Program-made: the position numbers and the translations under genes
The notes under the pieces: model-generated
Databases searched by the model: none
What the model saw: the letters and a program-made list of their open reading frames with translations, nothing else
What the model was told of the DNA's origin: nothing
Assembly: GCF_001696455.1 (NCBI RefSeq)
Contig: NZ_MAUJ01000003.1
Coordinates: 386,735 to 450,734 of the forward strand
Length of the DNA: 64,000 nt
Direction of reading: 5' to 3'
Source of the DNA: Pseudoalteromonas luteoviolacea
GTDB lineage: Bacteria; Pseudomonadota; Gammaproteobacteria; Enterobacterales; Alteromonadaceae
Shown here: piece after piece, positions 19,195 to 27,605 of the stretch
Numbering within the stretch: the first letter of the stretch is position 1
How the letters are laid out: every line of letters starts with the position of its first letter

Positions 19195-20295
19195 TCACTC
19201 CTCACAAATCACGGGGGCTTCGAAGTCCAAATTCATCAGGTCAAAGTAGTTTTGGCCAAGGGCGATATTGCGAAATGCGTTATCGTCTAAAAATTGGTTG
19301 ATGTAACTCGTCAGCTCAACTTCTTTGGCATAGTGTTTAAAGCGTTTGGTGTCGGTTGCTACAAAGTCGGAACCGGGCAAAATTCGGGTGGAGTATTGAT
19401 TTAAAAAGGCCACATAGTGGTCACGTATTACTTCGTGTTTAAAATATTCGTCGTATAAAACACGCCATGAAATATCCAGCATCAGTTTAGGGTATTGATC
19501 AAGTAGTCGAGATAAAATCTCGGTATGGCGCTTGGGGTCTAGGTTGGTAAGCTCTCTGGATAGCCCCATGTGCACCCAAACGATGGGGTTATCGGGGTAT
19601 TGCTTTAGTACTTCTTCCATTAAGTACAGGAACTTTTCAGGTTCTTTGTTGGAACCGATATCAGCATGAATGGAAATAGGAATTGGCGAACTGTCGGGTC
19701 CGCGGGGGCTTCGTAGCTTAGCCATAAACTCATCCCACTTGGCGATGTTTTCGATGGCGGTCGTGCGATGACGATTAATAAAGAGCGCCTGTTTAACTAA
19801 ATTGACCTCTCCCATCCAAGTAAAAGTATTTGGGTATTCCTGCTCCAATAGATCCATTTTAAAGGCAATATCTTGCGGTGCATTTAGGTCTGGAAAGCTC
19901 ATTGACAGGGTTAAATGGGTGCCTTGCGGTGCATACTCGTAATAATTTGCGGCATTGCTAAAGTCATTTTTAATACTGGGTTTTACCTGTGCGGTTGGGC
20001 AGTTATAAAAATAGTCGCAGTCCAAAGGCACCATCTGGCCAATACCAAAGACATTTACAAACAAAATACCTAAGCGCTCAAAATAAGTGTTTAGCTCGTT
20101 GATTGGTAGGGCCTTCCCCCCAAACGGGCGAAAGTGATTGTGTGCATCCACCACAAAGGTATGGGGCATCGTAGCGCGATTGTAGCACTGGGTATTGCCT
20201 TTTTTAAACATCTCAATGTTGCGGGTATTTTGAGTTTGCGCACAGCCACTCAACAACATTATTACCGAGCTCATGACTCCCAATTGCTTTATCAC
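19195..20295 (-). CDS. Amidohydrolase-family (Amidohydro_2-like) lipoprotein
   Basis: A 366-residue protein with a lipoprotein signal (MLLSGCAQ; Cys at about 18) followed by a TIM-barrel metal-hydrolase pattern: HNH in VVDAHNHF, His in SIHADIG, His in WVHMG and Asp in LPGSDF. That is the set of ligands used by amidohydrolase family 2 (decarboxylases and lactonases). A periplasm-facing, lipid-anchored member is unusual for this family. The GTG at 20295 was accepted because GAGG is correctly spaced; an ATG seven codons later would shorten the signal peptide. The substrate is unknown. It lies just outside the siderophore island, separated by a hairpin, so a role in siderophore breakdown is possible but unsupported. 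Confidence 0.8.
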   Translation of the reverse strand: MIKQLGVMSSVIMLLSGCAQTQNTRNIEMFKKGNTQCYNRATMPHTFVVDAHNHFRPFGGKALPINELNTYFERLGILFVNVFGIGQMVPLDCDYFYNCPTAQVKPSIKNDFSNAANYYEYAPQGTHLTLSMSFPDLNAPQDIAFKMDLLEQEYPNTFTWMGEVNLVKQALFINRHRTTAIENIAKWDEFMAKLRSPRGPDSSPIPISIHADIGSNKEPEKFLYLMEEVLKQYPDNPIVWVHMGLSRELTNLDPKRHTEILSRLLDQYPKLMLDISWRVLYDEYFKHEVIRDHYVAFLNQYSTRILPGSDFVATDTKRFKHYAKEVELTSYINQFLDDNAFRNIALGQNYFDLMNLDFEAPVICEE

Positions 20296-20397
20296 CGCTA
20301 CCTCGCTTACTTCCTTGGGATTTAAATCTGATTAAATAATGACACGGTAAAAATAAATCGAAAGGGAAACACGATAACTTGCACATGAATTGAAATA

Positions 20398-20419
20398 GCG
20401 CCCTTTTGAAAAAAGGCGC
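20398..20419 (-). terminator. Hairpin between ABC operon and amidohydrolase gene
   Basis: An imperfect inverted repeat (GCGCCCTTTT / AAAAAAGGCGC) immediately after the stop of the YbtQ-like gene. On the minus strand the loop side is T-rich and TATTTC follows. It is a reasonable terminator for the two-gene ABC operon. Confidence 0.5.
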
Positions 20420-20434
20420 AGCTGTCAATCCCCT

Positions 20435-22186
20435 TTACGCAGCTTGAACTTCCTGCGCTTTCCAGAGGCGAGTATAATGCCCTCCGAGCGACAACAAACA
20501 GCGGTGACCACCCGACTCCACGACTCTGCCTTGCTCTAGAACAATGATGTTATCGGCGTTCACAATACTCGAAAGACGATGAGCAATCGTGATCACGGTG
20601 CGATTTTCTAGCAAATTACTCATGGCGCTGACGACTTCAGCTTGCGTGATAGGGTCAAGCGATGAGGTTGCCTCGTCTAAGAGCACAATGGGCGCATCCT
20701 TTAACAATGCTCTGGCAATAGCAATACGCTGTCGTTGGCCGCCTGACAACAATAAACCGCCGTCACCAACACGGGTGTTCACCCCCTCTGGCAACTTGTT
20801 GATAAACTCTAAACAGTTAGACAAGCGGCACGCCTCCATTACTTCTTCATCGCTGGCATCAGGTCGACCAATACGAATGTTTTCAACTATGCTGGCATCC
20901 ACCAGCTGAATATCCTGAAATACCATACTAACCACTTGATGTATGCCTTTAGAGCCAATGTCTCTGAGATCTGATGCACCAATTCTCACACAACCCGAAT
21001 TGGGGTCGAAAAAGCGGGCACACAAGTTTAACAGCGTCGATTTGCCACTGCCTGACTCACCAACAATTGCGGTAGTTGTCCCTTGTTTCACTCGAAAGCT
21101 CACTCCATCAATGACCTTTTTATCACCATATTTAAATGACACGCGATCAAGCTCAATATCAAAATACTCAGGGTGTTGTGGGTTCTCAGGTTCTGCCAGC
21201 ACAGGCTCGTTTAAAATGGACTCAATTTTGTGCTCAGACTGCACAGCGATGCGTAATACCGTTAAGTATTCACCCACTTCATAGAGCGGTTCGAGTAGCT
21301 TCACCAGTAATAAGGCAAATAGTACAGTGGTAAAATCTATGCCAGTAAAACGATGCTCGGGTAAAGTCATCGCCAGCATAATGACAAACACACTGAGCGC
21401 CATATTGAGCACCACTCGATAGGTTAAAACTGGCCCAGCTCCCCACATCTCAACTTGCAAGCTATGCTGTTTAGTACGCTCCAACTGTTTAGCGACCCGC
21501 GTCAGCCAAGTCTCTGTTTGACCATACAATTTGAGGGTTTTTAATGCCTCAACGTAGTCTGTGATCATACTGCCACTTTGACGGTATGACTGCTGCTTAG
21601 CTTTGGCCACGCGTGCAAACTTTTGCTTTGATACCTGCATCACCCAAAAGGCCACTGGCAGTAATATCAATGCACCAAGTGCATAGAGTGGATTAATAAA
21701 AAGGAGTATCACCATACCAATCACAGGCGCTACCAAAGCCGAAATCAAATCAGGGGCAATATGAGAGAATATACTTTCAATTTTTTTAATATCTTCTGTG
21801 AGCAACTCTAAAAATTCACTGCTGTGAGTACGGCGCATGCGCCCAAGGGGCAGCTGCCTCACGTGGTTAATCAGCTTTATTCTATAAGCATGTACAACAC
21901 GATAACTGCCCACAAAGCTCTGATATTGACCGATATAGGCACATACCAATTGCAGTAAAAAGAAGCCACCCAAAACCATCAAATAGTCCATTGGCGTTGA
22001 CAGCCACGGTGCACTTTGTGCCGTGGCCGAAAACTGCTGTTGCAACCAATAAAAACACAATAACAACGGCGCTATCGCAACACAGCGCTCCATTACACGA
22101 AAAGCGACACCAGTATAAAAACTCCATTTTCCAGCGCCGGCATGGCCGATTACTCGACCAATACTCAATGATGCTTGTTTATCCAT
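20435..22186 (-). CDS. ABC transporter, fused permease-ATPase half (YbtQ/IrtB-like)
   Basis: A 583-residue half transporter: a six-helix ABCB-type membrane domain (about 1-320) and an ATPase domain with Walker A VGESGSGKST (about 371-380), signature LLSGGQRQR, Walker B VLLDEATSSLD and the switch His in AHRL. Its start codon abuts the stop of the partner half transporter, so the two form one heterodimer. In Yersinia (YbtPQ) and mycobacteria (IrtAB), siderophore-linked pairs of this shape import the ferric siderophore across the inner membrane despite an exporter fold. The divergent NRPS operon supports the same assignment here, although export of the apo-siderophore remains possible. Confidence 0.85.
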   Translation of the reverse strand: MDKQASLSIGRVIGHAGAGKWSFYTGVAFRVMERCVAIAPLLLCFYWLQQQFSATAQSAPWLSTPMDYLMVLGGFFLLQLVCAYIGQYQSFVGSYRVVHAYRIKLINHVRQLPLGRMRRTHSSEFLELLTEDIKKIESIFSHIAPDLISALVAPVIGMVILLFINPLYALGALILLPVAFWVMQVSKQKFARVAKAKQQSYRQSGSMITDYVEALKTLKLYGQTETWLTRVAKQLERTKQHSLQVEMWGAGPVLTYRVVLNMALSVFVIMLAMTLPEHRFTGIDFTTVLFALLLVKLLEPLYEVGEYLTVLRIAVQSEHKIESILNEPVLAEPENPQHPEYFDIELDRVSFKYGDKKVIDGVSFRVKQGTTTAIVGESGSGKSTLLNLCARFFDPNSGCVRIGASDLRDIGSKGIHQVVSMVFQDIQLVDASIVENIRIGRPDASDEEVMEACRLSNCLEFINKLPEGVNTRVGDGGLLLSGGQRQRIAIARALLKDAPIVLLDEATSSLDPITQAEVVSAMSNLLENRTVITIAHRLSSIVNADNIIVLEQGRVVESGGHRCLLSLGGHYTRLWKAQEVQAA

Positions 22187-24001
22187 TTAAATCTCATAGC
22201 TTATCTGTTGGAAGTCTAACGGATGCCCTTTGGTACTCGGTGTATCATGGTCTCGCTCTTGTAATTGCCAACTTTCACGGTAATAGTCACAGCGCGCCAG
22301 CAATGCCTCATGAGTGCCTTGAGAGGTAATTTGACCGTCTTTTAAAACAAAGATTTGCCCGGTATTTTCTAGCCCCAAGTACTTATGAGTAATTACCAAA
22401 AAAGTGGTATGCGGATAGTGACCTTGAATGGCCTGATAGAACTTAGATTGCGTGATGTTGTCCATTGCCGCCGCAGCTTCGTCCAAAATGACTAAGGGTG
22501 TATTACTTATCAACGCGCGGGCAATTGCAATACGCTGTTTTTCGCCCCCCGATAAGTTTTGTCCACGCACTTGCACCGGTGTTTCTAGGCCATTGGGCAA
22601 CTGGTTGATCCACGGTTTGAGCTGGGCAGCGACGATGGCGCGTTCGAGTTCATCCGAGCTAATACCACTGCGACCAAATAAGATATTGTCGCGCAATGTG
22701 CCCTCAAACAAATAGCACTCCTGCGTGACCACACTCATAAATTGCGCACGCGCACCATCGGTTAACAGAGACACATCTTGCCCATACAATTGCACTCTGC
22801 CCGATGAGGGAGAATGTAGCCCACATGCCAACATTGCAAGCGTCGATTTACCATTGCCAGAGGCACCCACAATGACATTCAATGTATTGGGCATCAGTTT
22901 AAAATGCACGCCGTTTAAAACCTTATGAGCTTGATAGGCAAAGTCCACACTGTAAAACTGCATCAGAGGGTGTTTTTTATCTGTTTGAATCTGCGTGTTA
23001 TTGAGTTTAGGCGTGGGGGCTAAGTAGATTGGTGTAACGCGCTTAACGCCTGCCAATAGCTCATTGGCTTCCATAAAAAATCGACTGACTTTGATGATAG
23101 GGTTAAGCATGCCTACCGCTAGCAACATACTTAAAATAACCTGCTCAGTGCTGACAGACTGCGTACTGTGCAACCCTATTGCAGCGGGCAGCAGGCAGAC
23201 AAATGACGCGCCTAGTAAGGCAGTATAAAGTGTCCAGCCCGGGACAGTTTGGCCCGTCAACTCCAAAACCAGCTTGTGGTAGCTATCTAATTTGCGGTTT
23301 AAAACTGCAAAGCGCTTGCTATCCAAGTTGTATAGCTTCATCAGTGGAATGTTTTTAACGTAATCGCTCAAAGTCGCGGTTAAATCCTCCGATACACCAC
23401 TAAATTGCTCATATTGTGCCGCCGTCTTGTGCATAAATAAGCCACTCGCTAAAAAAGCCAATGGCACAACAGCAACGGCACTGAGCGCAAGCCGCCAGTC
23501 GATAAAAGCAATCACGGTAAAAACCACTAAGGGCGTTAGCAGCGCATTGAATAGCTCTACACTTTGGTGGGCTATAAAGTTTTCAATATGCTCAACATCT
23601 TGAAGAATGTTCTGTTTGAGCACTGCGGGGTTTTGCGCGCTGAGCCAAGTGAGTGGCAGGTTTGCCAGCTGAGTCGCCAGTTTCATTCTAACTTCAGTCA
23701 GGGCGTTAAAGGCAACTTGGTGACTAAAGAAATAAGCCCCCATAGAACACCCTGATTTGAGTACGATTGCACCACAAATACCCGCGGCTATCCACAATAA
23801 CTGCTCAGCAGATGCGGTCAAAGGGGTGAGCAATTCTTGTATTGCAAGAAATAATAAATACACCGGTAAAAGCTCAAAGACAGTCACACATGCCATTAAG
23901 CTCAAAGCCATAAACATCTTGCCTTTGTAAGGTGCACAGATCGCAAATATGATTGACCAAGGGCTTTGAATTCCCTCAGTTTCATGCGACTCAACACGCA
24001 T
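22187..24001 (-). CDS. ABC transporter, fused permease-ATPase half (YbtP/IrtA-like)
   Basis: A 604-residue half transporter and partner of the next gene. It has six membrane spans in about residues 25-310 and an ATPase domain with Walker A VGASGNGKST, signature LSGGEKQR and Walker B LVILDEAAAAMD. AAGGAG stands 7 nt before the ATG. The stop and the following ATG are directly joined. It is transcribed away from the siderophore NRPS operon, across a 600-bp regulatory region. No siderophore-interacting flavin domain (as in IrtA) is present, so iron reduction would have to occur elsewhere. Confidence 0.85.
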   Translation of the reverse strand: MRVESHETEGIQSPWSIIFAICAPYKGKMFMALSLMACVTVFELLPVYLLFLAIQELLTPLTASAEQLLWIAAGICGAIVLKSGCSMGAYFFSHQVAFNALTEVRMKLATQLANLPLTWLSAQNPAVLKQNILQDVEHIENFIAHQSVELFNALLTPLVVFTVIAFIDWRLALSAVAVVPLAFLASGLFMHKTAAQYEQFSGVSEDLTATLSDYVKNIPLMKLYNLDSKRFAVLNRKLDSYHKLVLELTGQTVPGWTLYTALLGASFVCLLPAAIGLHSTQSVSTEQVILSMLLAVGMLNPIIKVSRFFMEANELLAGVKRVTPIYLAPTPKLNNTQIQTDKKHPLMQFYSVDFAYQAHKVLNGVHFKLMPNTLNVIVGASGNGKSTLAMLACGLHSPSSGRVQLYGQDVSLLTDGARAQFMSVVTQECYLFEGTLRDNILFGRSGISSDELERAIVAAQLKPWINQLPNGLETPVQVRGQNLSGGEKQRIAIARALISNTPLVILDEAAAAMDNITQSKFYQAIQGHYPHTTFLVITHKYLGLENTGQIFVLKDGQITSQGTHEALLARCDYYRESWQLQERDHDTPSTKGHPLDFQQISYEI

Positions 24002-24103
24002 ATACCTACTCCTTTAAATGCGGTTAAAAATCGGCTAATTAAACCAACTCAGATAGTTATTGAAATCGCCCTACAAAGCAATTATGACGCCACTGGTAAC
24101 GCT

Positions 24104-24139
24104 GTTTGTTGATATATCATTGTTTTATATCAAACAAAC
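24104..24139. promoter_or_regulatory. Long inverted repeat upstream of the ABC pair
   Basis: Arms GTTTGTTGATATA and TATATCAAACAAAC (13 bp with one bulged A) around a 9-nt AT-rich centre, about 105-140 bp before the ABC start codon. It has some likeness to a degenerate Fur box but does not fit it well. An operator for an unknown dimer, or an RNA hairpin, are the alternatives. Confidence 0.5.
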
Positions 24140-24186
24140 GTTCCAATTTTACCAACAAAATCAATCATTAAGGACTAGTGTAGACT

Positions 24187-24220
24187 ACAATTTTATTCAT
24201 TTTTATCAATGTAAAATTGT
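24187..24220. promoter_or_regulatory. Second inverted repeat in the divergent region
   Basis: A perfect 9-bp inverted repeat (ACAATTTTA / TAAAATTGT) with a 16-nt spacer. The dyad spacing would suit a protein dimer binding successive major grooves. Confidence 0.45.
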
Positions 24221-24450
24221 TTATTTTCACACCAAGTCTAAAACTTCATGCTGTTGCCAGCGACCATCAAGCCCGTATATCAGGATAATTTCCGACCTTC
24301 ACCACATAGTGATTTGTCTAATCGCAATAAAAAATAGCCGCAAGACTACTGGAGTAAACCCGTTTGCTCTCCCCGCATCCGTGAACTAACCCCCAGATCG
24401 GAAATAAGTGTGAAACGCCCGTAAATGTACGCCAATTCCCCCGAAAAAAT

Positions 24451-24486
24451 TACCGATAGGGGCATACAACAACTTTTAGGGGTGGG
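24451..24486 (+). promoter_or_regulatory. Putative AraC-type operator of the NRPS operon
   Basis: Two AGGGG elements exactly 20 bp apart (G-runs at 24459 and 24479), about 120-150 bp upstream of the NRPS operon start codon. The 20-bp step equals that upstream of the binding-protein gene, and CCGATA before the first G-run is shared with that site. Direct repeats two helical turns apart are typical AraC-family targets. Confidence 0.5.
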
Positions 24487-24499
24487 AACAAATTGTTCC
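24485..24499. promoter_or_regulatory. GGAACAA-TTGTTCC palindrome
   Basis: A perfect 7-1-7 palindrome (GGAACAA, A, TTGTTCC), about 107 bp before the NRPS operon start and directly next to the G-run direct repeat. Its regulator is unknown. Confidence 0.4.
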
Positions 24500-24605
24500 A
24501 GCACCTATTTTTTGAGGCCGTGAAAACTTCATAAAAAAATAACACTCGCAGTTGTCGCTAACCAGAACACAAACCGCGATCGTGCCTCATAATCGGAGAA
24601 CTATT

Positions 24606-27602
24606 GTGAAAACAACACCAGATACCCCAGTCCGGCCAAAGGCTGAGCAAGACCTCTATATTGAAAAAAATATATGGCAGCAACAAAGCCTTGGCGCCCT
24701 CGTCACCGAGTGGCGTTCTCAATTTTCAGATAACGTCGCCTTGATTGAGGATGAAACAGCGCTCACTTACACGCAGTTTGAGCAGCATGTATTAGCGCGC
24801 AGTGCCGGATTTTACAATTTAGGATTAAAAGCAGGTGACCATGTGATGGTACAACTGCCAAATAGCTTAGATTTTGTGATTAGTTGTTTTGCTATGTTCC
24901 GGTTGGGCATCATTCCGATTTTAGCGATGCCTGCACAGCGAGAGTCCGATATTGCGGCGCTTTGTGAGTTAAGCAACCCCGTGGCATACATCGTACCCAA
25001 TAGCTATTTAGGTCACGATTACATTGCCATGGCCGAGCGTATTGTATCTGCATGTCCAACCATTCAACATGTTTTGGTATCTGGTAACGCTCCAAAAGAA
25101 GCCGTTTTTACTTCTCTGTCTCAATTAGACAGCACTGACGCAATAACGGCTGCACACATAGATCCTGCCTCTACGGCATTAATGCTACTTTCTGGTGGCA
25201 CCACAGGCACGCCGAAGCTCATCCCGCGCAGCCATAACGACTATCACTACAATGCCACAGCCTCTGCCGAGTTATGTCAACTTGGCCAACAGACCACGTA
25301 TCTGGCGGTTTTACCCATCGCACACAATTTTCCGCTGGCTTGCCCGGGGATTATCGGCACGCTGTCACAAGGCGGCAAAGTGGTGCTTTGTCCAGCACCG
25401 GGGCCAGACGAAGCTTTTCCATTGATTGAGCAACACCAAGTAACGCATACGGCACTCGTACCTGCATTAACTAAACTTTGGCTTGAGGCAAAACAATGGG
25501 ATGACACCGACATCAGCAGTTTGCAGCTGCTACAAGTTGGCGGCGCAAAATTCGCTTCTGAGCACGCTTTGCAAGTACCCGAAGTGCTAGGTTGTCAACT
25601 ACAGCAAGTGTTTGGGATGGCTGAGGGGTTGTTGTGTTTTACTCGTCTAGATGATCCACAAAATGAAGTGACACATACCCAAGGTCGTCCGCTTTGCAGC
25701 CTAGACCAAATTCGTATTGTTGACGAGCATGACAACCCTGTGGCGCAAGGTGAGATTGGTGAGCTACAAACCAAAGGCCCCTACACCATTGCGGGTTACT
25801 ACAAAGCACAAGCACATAACCAAACAGCCTTTACCGCTGATGGATTTTATCGCACCGGTGACTTGGTACGTATGAACCAAACTGGCAATTTGATTGTTGA
25901 AGGACGAATAAAAGAGCAAATTAATCGAGCTGGTGAGAAAATCGCAGTGGCCGAAATAGAACAGCGCTTACTCTCACACCCGCATATTGACGAAGCCATA
26001 TTAGTACCTGTACCAGATGCGCATCTCGGCGAGCGCAGCTGCGCATGCATTATTTCTAGCCAACCTGTTTCACTCAGTGATATTCACCAACTGTTGAAAG
26101 AACAGCAAGTTGCACGCTTTAAGTATCCGGACCAAATCATTTCTCTTAGCTTTTGGCCACTTACCGCAGTAGGAAAAATCAATAAGACAGCACTGGCAAA
26201 ACGTGCTGAGGAAGAATATGTAGAGACCACCATGAATCACGCACAATCAACACCCTATTTTGAAAAAGTCATTTCAGTTCAGTCCGTGCCCGCGCAATTA
26301 GCCCCGAGTATTTCTGAGTTAAGCACAAACCCGTTCAAGGCCGTATATGAGAGCAAATCAGCGTGGTCAGTCGGTATTGGTAAAGTGGCAGAGTTATACT
26401 CCAATGGCAGTGAAATTACCTTACAGCAAGGTGAAAGAATCACGCAGTTTAGCGGCGAATCATTCCCCGAGTTGATGGCACAAGCTCTGCAAAGTATCGA
26501 GTTCGAAAACTGGCGGTTATATGGCGTGGCTAAATTTGAATTGGCCAGCGTATTTCATGGGATCCAAGCGCGTACCGAGCATGATAAGTCTCTACAATTG
26601 TTTGTGCCAGCACAAGAGGTGCGACTTGAAGCAAACCAAGCTACATTGCGTGCTTTAAATGAAGCCGACCTCAATGTCCTTGAAAACTTGGTTTTAAAAG
26701 CAGATGCAGCATCTGTCCACGCTGAAAGTATCGCTGATCTTGAGCCTCTGCAAACGCCCCAGATCAATACCCAATATAAAGACGAATACAAAACATCTGT
26801 CGCCAAAGCCATCGAAGAGATCTGCAACAAGCAATATCAAAAGGTGATCTTGTCACGTCGAATTCATGTGCCCGACAGCGTGTGCTTAAACAAAAGCTTC
26901 CGCTTTGGCCGCTTAAACAATTCGCCCGCACGTTCATTCTTATACCAATTAAACGACTTTTCAGTCGCAGGTTTCAGCCCAGAAACCTTACTCGAAGCCA
27001 GCAGTTCAGGTTATATCAGCACGCAACCACTGGCAGGCACCCGCGCTTTAGGTAGCTCACCTCAAGAAGAGCAACAACTGCGTGAAGAATTGCTTAACGA
27101 CACCAAAGAAATCGCAGAGCACGCGGTCTCGGTAAAACTGGCGCAAGAAGAGCTAGAACAGATTTGTGATCCCAGCTCGATTTCAGTCAGTGAATTTATG
27201 GCTGTGCGCCGCCGCGGTAGTGTGCAGCACCTTGCATCACGCGTTTGTGGCCAACTGAGTGAAAACAAAAACCCTTGGCACGCTTTTCAAGCGTTATTCC
27301 CTGCGGTCACCGCATCAGGGATCCCAAAACGTGAGGCCATTGAAGCCATATTACGCTTAGAACCAAACCGCAGAGATTGGTACAGCGGTTGTGTCATGAT
27401 TGTGGATAGCGACGGGTTTATGGACTCTGCCTTGGTACTGCGCTCAATTTATCGCGCGAACAATCGCACCTGGTTACAAGCAGGTGCAGGGGTGATTGAC
27501 CAATCAAAACCTGAGCGCGAGCTCACTGAAACCATCGAAAAACTCAGCTGTATTGCCAACTACCTAATTGAAGAAACAACATTAGAAGAGGCGGAGCGCT
27601 AA
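24606..27602 (+). CDS. Fused salicyl-AMP ligase and salicylate synthase
   Basis: A 998-residue protein joining two steps that pyochelin, yersiniabactin and mycobactin pathways usually encode separately. Residues about 1-540 are a stand-alone aryl adenylation enzyme (EntE/YbtE/DhbE family): LSGGTTGTPKLIPRSHNDY (P-loop, about 192-210), QVFGMAEGLLCFTR and GKINKTAL with the catalytic Lys. Residues about 570-998 are an MbtI/Irp9-type chorismate-utilising enzyme: ISTQPLAGTRA (about 803-813), EFMAVRRRGSVQHLASRV, LFPAVTASGIPK and RDWYSGCVM. That family converts chorismate to salicylate in one protein, so salicylate is the expected ligase substrate. The GTG at 24606 (GGAG 7 nt upstream) is preferred to a TTG 54 bp earlier. 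It leads the biosynthetic operon. Confidence 0.92.
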   Translation: MKTTPDTPVRPKAEQDLYIEKNIWQQQSLGALVTEWRSQFSDNVALIEDETALTYTQFEQHVLARSAGFYNLGLKAGDHVMVQLPNSLDFVISCFAMFRLGIIPILAMPAQRESDIAALCELSNPVAYIVPNSYLGHDYIAMAERIVSACPTIQHVLVSGNAPKEAVFTSLSQLDSTDAITAAHIDPASTALMLLSGGTTGTPKLIPRSHNDYHYNATASAELCQLGQQTTYLAVLPIAHNFPLACPGIIGTLSQGGKVVLCPAPGPDEAFPLIEQHQVTHTALVPALTKLWLEAKQWDDTDISSLQLLQVGGAKFASEHALQVPEVLGCQLQQVFGMAEGLLCFTRLDDPQNEVTHTQGRPLCSLDQIRIVDEHDNPVAQGEIGELQTKGPYTIAGYYKAQAHNQTAFTADGFYRTGDLVRMNQTGNLIVEGRIKEQINRAGEKIAVAEIEQRLLSHPHIDEAILVPVPDAHLGERSCACIISSQPVSLSDIHQLLKEQQVARFKYPDQIISLSFWPLTAVGKINKTALAKRAEEEYVETTMNHAQSTPYFEKVISVQSVPAQLAPSISELSTNPFKAVYESKSAWSVGIGKVAELYSNGSEITLQQGERITQFSGESFPELMAQALQSIEFENWRLYGVAKFELASVFHGIQARTEHDKSLQLFVPAQEVRLEANQATLRALNEADLNVLENLVLKADAASVHAESIADLEPLQTPQINTQYKDEYKTSVAKAIEEICNKQYQKVILSRRIHVPDSVCLNKSFRFGRLNNSPARSFLYQLNDFSVAGFSPETLLEASSSGYISTQPLAGTRALGSSPQEEQQLREELLNDTKEIAEHAVSVKLAQEELEQICDPSSISVSEFMAVRRRGSVQHLASRVCGQLSENKNPWHAFQALFPAVTASGIPKREAIEAILRLEPNRRDWYSGCVMIVDSDGFMDSALVLRSIYRANNRTWLQAGAGVIDQSKPERELTETIEKLSCIANYLIEETTLEEAER

Positions 27603-27605
27603 CCC

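Larger units (their letters stand above)
24002..24605. other. Divergent control region between the ABC pair and the NRPS operon
   Basis: About 600 bp with no credible gene. It contains two large inverted repeats near the ABC side (24104-24139 and 24187-24220), a GGGG-type direct repeat resembling those upstream of the transport and receptor genes (24451-24486), and a perfect 7-1-7 palindrome at 24485-24499. All lie between two divergent start codons, so coordinated iron control of export/import and synthesis is likely. Confidence 0.6.

Noticed and set aside
19116..19301. 61-codon plus-strand frame
   Set aside because: It runs antisense into the conserved amidohydrolase gene; no support beyond openness.
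24104..24139. Fur box before the ABC pair
   Set aside because: The dyad is AT-rich but matches the Fur consensus poorly compared with 57974-57992.
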